NCBI RefSeq assembly: GCF_019430885.1
Contig: NZ_JAHYBZ010000001.1
Location: 372,001 to 436,000 of the forward strand
DNA length: 64,000 nucleotides
DNA from: Roseomonas alba
GTDB taxonomy: Bacteria; Pseudomonadota; Alphaproteobacteria; Acetobacterales; Acetobacteraceae
Direction: 5' to 3'
Below the pieces are notes generated by a model. The model had not been told where the DNA came from and did not search any database. It was given only the letters and a program-made list of their open reading frames with translations. Of this stretch, positions 34,410-43,230 are shown piece after piece (position 1 is the first letter of the stretch; every line of letters begins with the position of its first letter). The position numbers and the translations under genes are program-made.

Positions 34410-34610
34410 GCGTAATGCCGAGGCCGGCGCCGACTCGCTCTCCAACCCGGCTATGCCATTCAGCGTATGGTCGTCGGCCGGCCGGCGCTTGCGTTCAGAG
34501 ATCGTTTGAAATTTCCGGCACCGGACCTGGACATGCGCCGATCGGCGCATTTCCGAACGGGCTCTCAGAGCCCGCCCGGGACGATGGGTGCGGGCCGTTT
34601 CAGGGCGGCC
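34410..34610. repeat. Dispersed palindromic element, family B, copy 3 (with extra half copy)
   Basis: A GATCGTTTGAAATTTCCGG start (near 34499) is followed by the TCCGGCACCGG box, a perfect ATGCGCC-GATC-GGCGCAT palindrome and a GGGCTC-TCAG-GAGCCC hairpin. Just before it, 34450-34495 carries CCATTCAGCGTATGG and GGCCGGCCGG, which match the middle of copy 1. The 314-bp gap 34342-34655 contains this and no credible gene. Confidence 0.65.
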
Positions 34611-34655
34611 TCCCGGCAGGGTGCAGTGTTTCGGGCCTGTGCCGCGTCGCGGCTG

Positions 34656-36434
34656 TCACGTCCTGTCCCGGACCCATCGCGCGAAGGCCTCGGGCCGGAG
34701 AGGGGCGGATATCGCGAAGCCCTGTCCGTGGTCGCAGCCATTGCCGCGCAGCCAGTCGAGGATGACCTGGCTTTCTATGCCTTCGGCGACGACGCGGCGC
34801 TGCAGGGCGTGGGCCATGTCGATGGTCGAGCGGACCATGATGCGGTCGTTTTCGTCCTGTTCCAGGCTTCGTATGAACATGCTGTCAATCTTGACGAATG
34901 ATGCTGGTATATATTTGAGATATGAGAGGGCGCTTTGCCCCGTTCCAAAATCATCGATACCGATATCAATGCCAATATCCCGCAATTTCTGGATTTTCAT
35001 GCCGATACTGGCGGGATCGTCCATGCGGGCCGTCTCGGTTAATTCAATATCTATCCAATCTGGCTGTACTTTATGTTTTTTCAGGGCAGAAGACAGGCGA
35101 TTGTCAAAATCATCATCCAGCAGATCAAGACCGGAAATGTTGATGGATATGCAGACCTCCAACCCATCGGTCCGCCATCTCCTGACTTGAGTCAGGACGT
35201 CTTCGATCGCGTACTGGGTCAGCCTGTGGATATTGGACGTCCGTTCAAACAGCGGTACGAATTCGCCGGGAGAAATCGGTCCCAACTGGGGGTGGTCCCA
35301 GCGGAGAAGCGCTTCCGCTCCGATGCACCGGTTCGTGCGCAGATCAATCTTCGGCTGGTACTCGACCCGGAGTTGCCGGCCTTCGCCCGTGGCAACGGTC
35401 AGGTCCCTCAGCAGGGTGAAGGTCCTGTTGCGCGCTTCGTCCCAGGCCGGCCCGTGAATGCGATAGGCCTCGCGCTCCTCCAGCGCCTGGTGTGCCGCGC
35501 TGGTGGCGGCGCGCACGATTTCCTCGGCGCTCCTGCCGTGTTTCGGGAATTCGGCGATGCCGATGCCCTTCGAGGTGGTGAAGGGAATGCCGTCGAGCAG
35601 GATCGGCTTGGCCAGATCGGCCGCCAAATGCCGGGCCAGATCCTCTGCCTTGGCCTCGTCGCCATCCCGGACCACGCACGCAAATCGCGAGCCGATCAGA
35701 TGGTATGGCTCGATTTCCGCAGGAAGCACGCCACGGACCGTCTGCGCCGCGCCGATGTCGAACGAGTCCGCGATGGTGTGCCCGAGCGTCCTGACAAGCT
35801 CGGCATACTGGCCTGGCGAGGCTGTCTTGATGACGACCACGGCAAAGGTGCGGCCTGAAGCCTCCGCCTCGGTCGCAAGTTGCCCGACATCGTGCAGCAG
35901 GCGGAAGCGGTTCGGCAGGCCGGTGACGCGATCGACATATCCCATCGCTCGGCGAGCCTCGATCTGCGCCATGACCACGCCGGCCAGGGAGCGCAGGATC
36001 TGCTGCTGTTCGGGCGAGAATGTCGCGCGTGCCGAGCGATCGATGATGCACAGGACACCGATGGCATCACCCTCGGGTGTTCGGAGGGGGGCACCCGCAT
36101 AGAAGCGGATCGAGGGCTCGCCCGTGACAAGGGGATTGTTCGCGAAGCGGGGATCGCCTGCCGCATCGTTGACGACGAGGATATCGTCGTCCCGCATCGC
36201 GTGGCGGTAGAAGGCGTGCCCAGGCGCGGCCTCCTTTGGCTCCAGCCCGAAATGCGACTTGATCCATTGCTGATCGCGACCGACCAGCGTCATCAGGGCT
36301 ATGGGAGCATTCAGCAGGTGCGCGGCCAACCGCGTGATGCGGTCGAACTCAGGTTCGGGTGTTTTATCCAGCACGCCAAGGCCATGCAGGGCGGCAAGCC
36401 TCGCTTCCTCGTCAGGCGGCACAGAGCCCTTCAT
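34656..36434 (-). CDS. GAF - degenerate GGDEF - EAL protein (probable c-di-GMP phosphodiesterase)
   Basis: This is a 592-residue cytoplasmic signalling protein. A GAF domain (about 22-165) opens with EFDRITRLAAHLLNAPIALM. A GGDEF-like domain (about 170-325) follows, in which the catalytic GGDEF is replaced (GSRFACVVRDG), so it should not make c-di-GMP. The EAL domain (about 345-590) keeps the E374 of EALLRW, the ELTE glutamate, DDFGTGQSALSYL and the KID lysine, so hydrolysis of c-di-GMP is likely. The GAF domain probably senses a ligand that regulates it. There is no transmembrane segment, and no obvious partner gene. Confidence 0.9.
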   Translation of the reverse strand: MKGSVPPDEEARLAALHGLGVLDKTPEPEFDRITRLAAHLLNAPIALMTLVGRDQQWIKSHFGLEPKEAAPGHAFYRHAMRDDDILVVNDAAGDPRFANNPLVTGEPSIRFYAGAPLRTPEGDAIGVLCIIDRSARATFSPEQQQILRSLAGVVMAQIEARRAMGYVDRVTGLPNRFRLLHDVGQLATEAEASGRTFAVVVIKTASPGQYAELVRTLGHTIADSFDIGAAQTVRGVLPAEIEPYHLIGSRFACVVRDGDEAKAEDLARHLAADLAKPILLDGIPFTTSKGIGIAEFPKHGRSAEEIVRAATSAAHQALEEREAYRIHGPAWDEARNRTFTLLRDLTVATGEGRQLRVEYQPKIDLRTNRCIGAEALLRWDHPQLGPISPGEFVPLFERTSNIHRLTQYAIEDVLTQVRRWRTDGLEVCISINISGLDLLDDDFDNRLSSALKKHKVQPDWIDIELTETARMDDPASIGMKIQKLRDIGIDIGIDDFGTGQSALSYLKYIPASFVKIDSMFIRSLEQDENDRIMVRSTIDMAHALQRRVVAEGIESQVILDWLRGNGCDHGQGFAISAPLRPEAFARWVRDRT

Positions 36435-36852
36435 CCGCGGAACCTTCAGTACGTGTTGACAGGCGCCTTTGCGCGCATGGGAGTGAGCGGGAATTCTGAC
36501 GCGCCGTCGGAATCTTGGGCCTGAACATCGTTGAAACCCTTCCGGCAGGCTGGCTCTCGCGGCTGTTTACAACGATCCCGCTACCAGCGATCCCGCAAAG
36601 ATCATGCCGCATCGCGGGCGACGTAGCGCATCGCCATGCGCTCTCACCCGCCGGGGCATCGCGTGGCCGGAATCATGTCCGGTCCGGAGTCGCAGGCGGC
36701 ACGTCGCGAGCCGACGGACAAGCCGAAGGGGCGATGCCGCCCCCAAGCGCCGCTGATCCCGTCGCGCCCGGCGGCTACCCGCCAAGCCAAGTCAGGCGGC
36801 GCGGCCGGCACTTCGGCCGGTCGCGCCATGGCGGGGATCCGCGCACCGACAC
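36435..36852. other. Intergenic gap with no recognised gene
   Basis: These 418 bp lie between the start of the EAL-domain gene and the end of the Tyr/Pro-rich protein gene. Open frames here are Arg/Pro-rich with no recognisable motif. A near-tandem GCGATCCCGC pair occurs around 36583-36600. Nothing else could be supported. Confidence 0.5.
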
Positions 36853-37218
36853 TCAAAACCGGAAGTTCAGCGATATCCCCGGCGGCGGCACGTAATAGGC
36901 CGGCGGCGCGTAATAGGCCGGCGGCGCGTAGTAGACGGGCGGCGGCGGAGCGTAATAAGCGCGCGGCGGCGGAGCGTAGTAGACCGGCGGCGGCGCATAG
37001 TAGCGCGGGGCTACGTAGACCGGCCGCGGCGCCACATAGACCGGGCGCGGCGCATAGTACCGCGGCGGCGGACCCCAGCCCCGGCCCGGGGGCGGACCCC
37101 AGCCGCGGCCGGGATGGCCCCGCCAATGGTCGCCACCGGCCTGGGCCGGGGCGGGAAGGGCGGCAACAGCAGCGCCCGCCACGGCGAACACCGCCAGAAT
37201 TCTGGACAGACGCTTCAT
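36853..37218 (-). CDS. Secreted Tyr/Pro-rich low-complexity protein
   Basis: The 121-residue protein has a clear signal peptide (LAVFAVAGAAVAALPAPAQA). A Gly/Trp/Pro segment follows (HPGRGWGPPPGRGWGPPP). Most of the rest is imperfect repeats of YYAPP and YVAPRPV-type units, ending in PPPGISLNFRF. The C-terminal SLNFRF resembles a short beta strand used by envelope proteins. Many alphaproteobacteria carry similar YYAPP-rich periplasmic proteins of unknown role. The DNA is an internal imperfect tandem repeat of about 15-30 bp, prone to length change. A GGAGGGATC site precedes the ATG at 37218. Confidence 0.8.
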   Translation of the reverse strand: MKRLSRILAVFAVAGAAVAALPAPAQAGGDHWRGHPGRGWGPPPGRGWGPPPRYYAPRPVYVAPRPVYVAPRYYAPPPVYYAPPPRAYYAPPPPVYYAPPAYYAPPAYYVPPPGISLNFRF

Positions 37219-37429
37219 CTGATCCCTCCTGTTCACGACAGCACTCTGAACGCACAGAACGGCCGAACAACGGCGCCGTTGCCATGATTTTTCCGCAGGT
37301 CTCGCGAAGCTGTGACAGTTCGTTACGGAGGGCATGGGGGCATTCGGGACGCGCGCGGAAGGGCCTTGGCCCGCCTCGGAGCGCGCGCCGCGGAAGGGTT
37401 GATGGGCCCTTCCTGCGCATCCCGCTGTG

Positions 37430-37570
37430 GCGCTGCACGGGCTTCGCCCCTCCAGACCGCCCCGCCAAAGCCCGAACGGCCTTTGGAAACCTCAACCTGG
37501 CGCCGGGCGCCACGGACGGCATGCGTGCCGAAGCCCGCTCCTGTGCCTGCAAGGCGCTTCGAGGGGTGCA
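37430..37570. repeat. Dispersed element, family A, partial copy
   Basis: The left arm (CGGGCTTCGCCCCTCC, then CCGCCAAAGCCCGAACGGCC and TTTGGAAACCTCAACC) is followed by core sequence with GCGCCGGGCG and ATGCGTGCCGAAGCCCGCTC. The core resembles that of copies at 40.9 and 44.5 kb. The right arm is degraded. It occupies most of the 493-bp gap 37219-37711, which holds no credible gene. Confidence 0.6.
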
Positions 37571-37639
37571 GCCTTGCCCGCCGGCCGGCATCGACCGCCT
37601 GTTGTGACGGAGCCCTTCGGCTTTCTCCCGCGTCCAACG

Positions 37640-37711
37640 GAACCATCCGGGGGCATGAGGACGGTCTTTCGAACGTCCATGCAGGCCGGTGCCGGACCTT
37701 CCAACAGGCTC
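37640..37711. repeat. Fragment of family B element beside purB
   Basis: GACGGTCTTTCGAACGTCC and GGCCGGTGCCGGACCTTCC match the ends of the family B elements elsewhere. The fragment abuts the purB stop codon (minus strand), consistent with the 3'-end placement of the other copies. The match is partial. Confidence 0.45.
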
Positions 37712-39049
37712 TCAGGCTTCCCCGAAGACCCGGCGGAACACCGTGTCGACATGGACGAAGTCGCGCTTCGGATCCATCGCCGCTTCCAGCGCGGCCGGGC
37801 TCATCAGCGCGGAGACCGCCGGATCGGCTTCGAGATTGGCGCGGAAGTTGCGGGCCGCGGGCGTGCCGAGCGCGGTCCAGGTCGCCATGGCCGCGCGCTG
37901 CACGGCGGCATAGGCGTCCTCGCGGCTCATCCCCGCCTGGGTCAGGGCCAACAGCACCTTCTGGCTGTGCACCACGCCGCCCAGCGATTCGAGGTTCGCG
38001 GCCATGCGCTGCGGATAGACGGTGAGCTTCTCGATCATCCCGGTCAGCCGGCCGAGCGCGAAGTCGAGCGCGATGGTCGCATCCGGGCCGATCACCCGCT
38101 CCACCGACGAATGGCTGATGTCGCGCTCATGCCACAGCGCGACGTTCTCGAGCGCCGGCACGGCATAGCCGCGGATCAGCCGCGCCAGGCCGGTGATGTT
38201 CTCGCTCAGCACCGGGTTGCGCTTGTGGGGCATGGAGGAGCTGCCCTTCTGCCCGGGGTGGAAATACTCCTCCGCCTCGCGCACCTCGGACCGCTGCAGG
38301 TGGCGGACCTCGGTCGCCAGGCGCTCGATGCCCGAGGCGACCACGGCCAGCGCGCAGAAGAAGGCGGCGTGGCGGTCTCGGGGGATGACCTGGGTGCTGA
38401 CCGGCTCGACCGCCAGGCCGAGCTTCTCCGCGACGAAGGCCTCCACGCGGGGGTCGACCGAGGCGAAGGTGCCGACGGGGCCGGAGATGGCGCAGGTCGC
38501 GATCTCGCGCCGCGCGGCGACCAGGCGTTCGCGCCCGCGGGTGAATTCGGCGTAGTGGCCGGCGAGCTTCAGGCCGAAGGTCGAGGGCTCGGCATGGATG
38601 CCGTGGCTGCGCCCGATGGTGGGCGTCATCTTGTGCTCGAGCGCGCGGGTTTTCAGCGCGGCGAGCAGCGCGTCCATGTCCGCGATCAGCAGGTCCGCCG
38701 CGCGGGTCATCTGCACGGCGAGGCAGGTGTCGAGCACGTCCGACGAGGTCATGCCCTGGTGCATGAAGCGCGCCTCGGGGCCGATTCCCTCCGCCATGAA
38801 GGTCAGGAAGGCGATGACGTCGTGGCGGGTGACGCGCTCGATCTCGTCGATGCGGGCGACCTCGGCCTCGCCGATCGCGGCGGCCCGCGGGGCGCCCTTG
38901 TCGCGGATGGCGCGGGCGGCCTCGGCCGGGATGGTGCCGAACTGCGCCATGGCCTCGGCGGCGAGCGCCTCGATCTCGAACCAGATCCGGTAACGCTCGG
39001 CGGGCGACCAGATGGCTTCCATCTGCGGACGGGAATAGCGCGGGACCAT
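37712..39049 (-). CDS. purB: Adenylosuccinate lyase
   Basis: The 445-residue fumarase/aspartase-superfamily enzyme starts VPRYSRPQMEAIWSPAERYR and carries the signature SSSMPHKRNPVLSENI. The flexible catalytic loop and helix bundle (GRSHGIHAEPSTFG, MTSSDVLDTCLAVQ) are also clear. It removes fumarate from SAICAR and from adenylosuccinate, acting in both de novo purine synthesis and AMP formation. It is on the same strand as purC, about 4.2 kb away. The ATG at 39049 matches the usual start; upstream frame sequence is unrelated. Confidence 0.96.
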   Translation of the reverse strand: MVPRYSRPQMEAIWSPAERYRIWFEIEALAAEAMAQFGTIPAEAARAIRDKGAPRAAAIGEAEVARIDEIERVTRHDVIAFLTFMAEGIGPEARFMHQGMTSSDVLDTCLAVQMTRAADLLIADMDALLAALKTRALEHKMTPTIGRSHGIHAEPSTFGLKLAGHYAEFTRGRERLVAARREIATCAISGPVGTFASVDPRVEAFVAEKLGLAVEPVSTQVIPRDRHAAFFCALAVVASGIERLATEVRHLQRSEVREAEEYFHPGQKGSSSMPHKRNPVLSENITGLARLIRGYAVPALENVALWHERDISHSSVERVIGPDATIALDFALGRLTGMIEKLTVYPQRMAANLESLGGVVHSQKVLLALTQAGMSREDAYAAVQRAAMATWTALGTPAARNFRANLEADPAVSALMSPAALEAAMDPKRDFVHVDTVFRRVFGEA

Positions 39050-39200
39050 GGCTGGCGGCTCCGGATCAAATGCCGGCGCGGTTTGGCCCGTGCGGGGCCG
39101 CAGCGCAAGCCGGCCCACGGTAAGCGGGCTTGCGGCGCCGCCGGCCCCCCGGTATTGCGCTGCGCATTAATTTCTTGCAACGCGTTCTGGGGCGACTGAC

Positions 39201-40019
39201 ATGCTGGAAATGCTGCCCGTGTGGCTTCAGCCACTGGCCACGGTTCTGTTCATCGACGTCGTCCTCGCCGGCGACAACGCCATCGTCGTGGGCATGGCGG
39301 CCGCCGGCCTGCCGGCCGATCAGCGCAAGAAGGCGATCTTCTGGGGCATCATCGCGGCGACGATCATGCGCATCGCCTTCGCCTCGATCACGGTGCAGCT
39401 GCTCAATATCGTCGGCATCGTGCTGGCGGGCGGCGTGCTGCTGCTCTGGGTCTGCTGGAAGATGTATCGCGAACTGCGCGACGGCGGGCATGACCATCCC
39501 GACACGACCGAGCAGCATGAGGGGGCGGCGGCGCTCCAGGGCGCGGCGACCCCCGGGGCGCCCACCAAGACGCTGCGCCAGGCCATCACCCAGATCCTGG
39601 TCGCCGACATCTCCATGAGCCTCGACAACGTGCTGGCCGTGGCCGGTGCGTCGAAGGACCACCCTTACGTCCTGATCGTCGGCCTGGCCGTGTCGGTCGT
39701 GCTGATGGGCGTGGCGGCCTCGCTGATCGCGAACCTGCTGAACAAGCATCGCTGGATCGCCTGGGTCGGCCTGCTCGTCATCCTCTATGTCGCCGGCAAC
39801 ATGATCTACGAGGGCACCCACCAGGTCACCGAGGCGGTGCCGGAGGCCTATGCCTACCTGTTCCTGCCGCTAGGCTTCCTGGTCCCGGCCATTTCGGGGG
39901 TCTTCCCGGTCTGGCTGTGGGTGGGGGCGACGGTGATGCAGATGATCATCTATTCCTCGATCATCACCGTGGTGGCCGGGGTCGTGCGCGACGCGACCCG
40001 GCGGCGGGCGACGGCCTGA
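39201..40019 (+). CDS. TerC/YjbE-family integral membrane protein
   Basis: The 272-residue protein has about seven transmembrane helices. The two TerC signature acidic motifs are DVVLAGDNAIVVGMA (about 20-34) and ISMSLDNVLAVAGAS (about 137-150), each with a charged D-N pair buried in a helix. A soluble His/Glu-rich linker (about 95-125) separates the two halves. TerC-type proteins are implicated in manganese efflux or metalation of exported proteins. I looked for a manganese riboswitch upstream and saw none. It is divergent from purB. Confidence 0.9.
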   Translation: MLEMLPVWLQPLATVLFIDVVLAGDNAIVVGMAAAGLPADQRKKAIFWGIIAATIMRIAFASITVQLLNIVGIVLAGGVLLLWVCWKMYRELRDGGHDHPDTTEQHEGAAALQGAATPGAPTKTLRQAITQILVADISMSLDNVLAVAGASKDHPYVLIVGLAVSVVLMGVAASLIANLLNKHRWIAWVGLLVILYVAGNMIYEGTHQVTEAVPEAYAYLFLPLGFLVPAISGVFPVWLWVGATVMQMIIYSSIITVVAGVVRDATRRRATA

Positions 40020-40144
40020 TCGCGCCCATGGCCGGCCCGTGCCGGCAATGCGGCGGGGGCGGTCTTGCTTTGGCCGAAATTGCCTGCGTTTCTTCGCCCC
40101 GCCCGGCGCGCATCCGCGCGCCGGATGCAGTTGGGGGGCAGGCG

Positions 40145-40738
40145 ATGACGCAACGGCGAGATAGGGCGGTCCGGGGGCGGCGGCGAATCAGCGGTCTTGT
40201 GCCCTGCCTCATCCTCGCCACGGCCGGTTGTGCCGCGCTGAACCAGGCCCAGGCGCCGAGCCTCGACACCATCGCCCAGGCCATGCCGCAGCAACTCGCG
40301 GGCTTCACGCTCGGTGAGACGGCGCGGCGGCCCGGGCCGTCCCTGTCGCTGGACTATGCGACGCCGAACCGTGGCGCCGTGGGATCGGTGCTGATCTTCG
40401 GCGGGGCGACGCCGGCGCCGAGCGATCCGGCCGCGCCTGGCATTGATCGCGAGCTGACCGCCGCGGTCGCCGAATTGTCGGAAGCGCCGCAGGGCAGGAC
40501 GGGACGCCGGCTGGCCGAGCAGGAGCGGGTGACCCTGGCCGAGGCCGGCCTGCGCTGCGCGGTGTTGACCGGCGCCTTCGGACGCGCCCCCGTGGTCCGC
40601 CATGTTTGCATCGGCGGGGCGCAGGGACGCTTCGTGAAGGTCCAGGTGACGATGGCCGAACGCCGGCCGGCACAGGCTGACCCGACGGCGTTTGCCGCGG
40701 CGGCGCTGCAGGCGGTGCGGGGCGCCGGGGCGTCGTAG
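40145..40738 (+). CDS. Putative lipoprotein of unknown function
   Basis: The product is 197 residues. The N-terminus is basic, followed by VPCLILATAGC, a plausible lipobox, then a mature region with LDTIAQAMPQQLAGFTLGET and SVLIFGGATPAPS, rich in Ala and Arg. The sequence suggests a soluble periplasmic domain on the inner or outer membrane. No family was recognised. The ATG at 40145 has GGGGGGCAGG upstream. It ends 107 bp before a family A element and converges on the proline-rich protease gene. Confidence 0.68.
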   Translation: MTQRRDRAVRGRRRISGLVPCLILATAGCAALNQAQAPSLDTIAQAMPQQLAGFTLGETARRPGPSLSLDYATPNRGAVGSVLIFGGATPAPSDPAAPGIDRELTAAVAELSEAPQGRTGRRLAEQERVTLAEAGLRCAVLTGAFGRAPVVRHVCIGGAQGRFVKVQVTMAERRPAQADPTAFAAAALQAVRGAGAS

Positions 40739-40844
40739 GGCTCGATTGGAGAGGGGGTTCTCTCCTTCTCCGCACCTTGGAGGCCGTGCCGCCAAGCCCG
40801 GCAAAGGCCGTCCTGACTACCCCGATACTTCCGTTGCGCAAGCT

Positions 40845-41140
40845 GGAGGGCTTTGCCCCTCCGGACCAGCCCAGCACGCGAACTCATTCACAGTGCTTCG
40901 CGACCCGAATGAGAGCCCGCATCGGCCGAAAGGCCTCTGCAAACCTCCATGTGGCGCCAGGCATCGCTGCTAAAATGGATGCCGAAACCCGCATTTGCGC
41001 AGGACGCAAGCTGAGCGGGTCGAGCATGTCCGTCCTGCCTGGCGCCAGCAGATTACGGTCCAGGTGCTCCAGGCACCGGCAGGGTGGTTCGGAGGGGCAG
41101 CGCCCCTCCGATTTCCGGGGAGGGGCAAAGCCCCTCTCTG
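40845..41140. repeat. Dispersed element, family A, long copy
   Basis: The left arm GGAGGGCTTTGCCCCTCC is followed after a short insertion by CATCGGCCGAAAGGCC. The core contains GGATGCCGAAACCCGC and matching GGCGCCAGG/CTGGCGCC boxes. The right arm has GGTGGTTCGGAGGGGC-GCCCCTCC and then a second GGGGAGGGGC-GCCCCTCTC hairpin. It fills the 431-bp gap between a convergent gene pair, with no credible gene inside. Confidence 0.75.
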
Positions 41141-41169
41141 GCCTTCGTCGCGCGATTCTCCGCCGGATT

Positions 41170-42189
41170 TCAGCGCAGGCAGCGCAGGAACAGCGTCGAG
41201 GCGTGCGCGACCTCGCCGATCTCGGCGGCGGTGCGCAGCGCGCCGGTCGGCTCTTCCATCTGCGGCTGCACGCCGTGTTCGCGCAGGAAGTCGATGGCCT
41301 CGGTGTGCTTCACCGCGAAGTTCACGTTCTGCGGGATGTCGCCGGTCGCCTGGGCGATGCGCTGGGCATTCAGCTTGGAGACGATGACGCCGACGATCTG
41401 GCCGTGCAGATCCAGCAGCGGCCCGCCGGAATTGCCCTGCTGCACCGGCGCGCTGATCTGGATCTGGCGCGGGTTGTCACCCAGCCCGGCGAGGGCGGAT
41501 ACGTCGCCCGTGGTCAGGGTGGGACCGGAGGAGAGCAGCCCGGCGAGCGGGAAGCCGTAGGTCACGACGTTCTCGCCGCGGCGGACGGCGGTGCTGCGGC
41601 GGAAGGACAGGACCGGGCCGGCATCGGCGTCGGTGCGCAGCAGGGCGAGGTCGCGTTCCTCGTCGACGGCGATGACGGTGGCCGCGATGTCCTGCCCGCC
41701 CTGGGTACGCGCGGTCATGGCCGTGCAGCCGGCGGCGACATGGTGGTTCGTCATGACCTGGCGCGGTGCCACGACGAAGCCGGTGCCGGAGGAGACCGGG
41801 CGCGGCGGCTGTCGGCCCCCCGCCTGTGGCCCTGGACTGGGGCCGAGGCCTGCCTGCGGACCGGGTGCGCGGCCGCCACCGAGCGGCGGCGGCTTGTCGC
41901 GCGGCAGCGCGGCCATCTGGCTGGGGGGACGGGGCCCAGCTCCGGGCTGCGGGGGCCGCGGGAAGGCCTGCTGGCCGCCGAGCGGCGGGGGCTTGTCGCG
42001 CGGCAGCGCCATCTGCGGCCGTGCCTGCGGGCGTTGCGGCTGTGGGGTGAATTGCGGCCCCTGCTGCGTGGGCGGGGGCGGGAGGTTGCCGAGTGACCCG
42101 CCGCCCCAGCCCTGGCCCGGCTTCTGGGCGAGGGCCGGCAGCGCGGCGCAGGCGGCGGCGAACGCGACGAGCGGCAGGATGGAGCGCAT
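41170..42189 (-). CDS. Secreted trypsin-like serine protease with Pro-rich linker
   Basis: The 339-residue protein has a signal peptide (about 22 residues). A Pro/Gln-rich linker to about residue 130 contains the exact repeat LPRDKPPPLGG at 62-72 and 95-105. A chymotrypsin-fold domain follows with the triad H150 (TNHHVAAGC), D180 (DEERDLALL) and S254 (QGNSGGPLL). There is no PDZ domain. It probably degrades or processes envelope proteins, with the linker providing reach through the cell wall. The protease domain is DegP/HtrA-like but shorter. Confidence 0.88.
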   Translation of the reverse strand: MRSILPLVAFAAACAALPALAQKPGQGWGGGSLGNLPPPPTQQGPQFTPQPQRPQARPQMALPRDKPPPLGGQQAFPRPPQPGAGPRPPSQMAALPRDKPPPLGGGRAPGPQAGLGPSPGPQAGGRQPPRPVSSGTGFVVAPRQVMTNHHVAAGCTAMTARTQGGQDIAATVIAVDEERDLALLRTDADAGPVLSFRRSTAVRRGENVVTYGFPLAGLLSSGPTLTTGDVSALAGLGDNPRQIQISAPVQQGNSGGPLLDLHGQIVGVIVSKLNAQRIAQATGDIPQNVNFAVKHTEAIDFLREHGVQPQMEEPTGALRTAAEIGEVAHASTLFLRCLR

Positions 42190-42266
42190 GGACCGGAGCG
42201 TGCCGGGTTGGCCCCTGGGTGGTCAACGGGTCCGGCGTGACCGGACGCACGCCGCGCGAAATCCTT

Positions 42267-42371
42267 CAGTGATCGTTCGGACAGTCCGGCACCGGCGCGC
42301 GCCCGCCCATTTTGGATGCTGTCATCGCACGCGGGCCGGCGCCGGAGGCGAACATGCGCCGGACGGCGCAT
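42267..42371. repeat. Dispersed palindromic element, family B, copy 4
   Basis: The order is the same as copy 1: GTGATCGTTCGGACAGTCCGG, the box TCCGGCACCGGC, CATTTTGGATGCTGTCATCG in the middle, GGGCCGGCGCCGGA, and finally the palindrome ATGCGCC-GGAC-GGCGCAT (42355-42371 approximately). It lies 7 bp from the radC stop codon, and upstream of the protease gene. Confidence 0.65.
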
Positions 42372-42378
42372 GCCCCGA

Positions 42379-43131
42379 TCAGAGGAAGCCTTCGCGACGG
42401 AAGGAGAGGTGGTGTCCGTTGCCGATGATCAGGTGGTCGTGCAGCACGATGCCAAGGCTCGCCGCGGCGGCCTTCACTTCCTGCGTCATGTCGAGATCGG
42501 CGCGGGAGGGGGAGGGGTCGCCCGAGGGGTGGTTGTGGACCAGGATCAGCGCCGTCGCCTGGAGTTCGAGGGCGCGGCGGACGACCTCGCGCGGATAGAC
42601 GGGGGTGTGGTTCACGGTGCCGCGGGCCTGGGCCTCGTCGGCGATCAGGCGGTTGCGGGTGTCGAGAAAGAGGACGCGGAACTGCTCGACCCTTTCGCGC
42701 GACAGGGCGGCGGTGAGGTAGGCGAGCAGGCGGTCCCAGTTGTTGAGGACGGGGCGGTCGAGGACTTCCGCGCGGGCGAGACGCAGGGCGGCGGCCTGGA
42801 CGGTGCGTAGGGCGGCGGCGCCGGCCTCGCCCAGGCCCTCGATCTCGCGCAGGTCCTGCAGCGGGGCGGAGAGGGCATTGGCGAAGGAGCCGAAGCGGGC
42901 GAGCAGCGCGCGGGCGATCGGCTTGGTGTCCCGCCGCGGCAGGGCGAGGAAGAGCACCATTTCCAGCAATTCGTGGTCGAGCAGCGCGTCGGGGCCGGCG
43001 GTCAGCAGCTTGCCGCGCATGCGGGCGCGATGGCCGAGATGGCCGGGGGGATCGGCGTCGCCGGTCGAGGCTGGGACCAGGTCGGCGAGCAGGCCGGGGC
43101 TGGCCTCGGCGAAATGCTTGGGTCGCGCCAT
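42379..43131 (-). CDS. radC: RadC-family JAB/MPN-domain protein
   Basis: The 250-residue protein has an N-terminal helix-hairpin-helix-like region (LREIEGLGEAGAAALRTV) and a C-terminal JAB/MPN domain with HNHPSGDPSPSRAD, which carries the metal-binding His-x-His and Asp of the family. Despite the name, a repair role has not been confirmed; homologues appear in competence and in mobile-element gene sets. It starts at the ATG 43131. It lies downstream of the methionine aminopeptidase gene by about 100 bp on the same strand. Confidence 0.92.
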   Translation of the reverse strand: MARPKHFAEASPGLLADLVPASTGDADPPGHLGHRARMRGKLLTAGPDALLDHELLEMVLFLALPRRDTKPIARALLARFGSFANALSAPLQDLREIEGLGEAGAAALRTVQAAALRLARAEVLDRPVLNNWDRLLAYLTAALSRERVEQFRVLFLDTRNRLIADEAQARGTVNHTPVYPREVVRRALELQATALILVHNHPSGDPSPSRADLDMTQEVKAAAASLGIVLHDHLIIGNGHHLSFRREGFL

Positions 43132-43230
43132 GCCGGCTCCGCGGGCGCCGCCGGACCGCCCGGCGGATACCCAACCCAAGGTAGATTATCGGCGCCGAAA
43201 ATCAAACCGCTCGACTGACGCCCCGTGGGA

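Noticed and set aside
39050..39200. Manganese riboswitch upstream of the TerC gene
   Set aside because: This riboswitch class often precedes terC-like genes, but the conserved GGGGAGTAG-type loops could not be found here.
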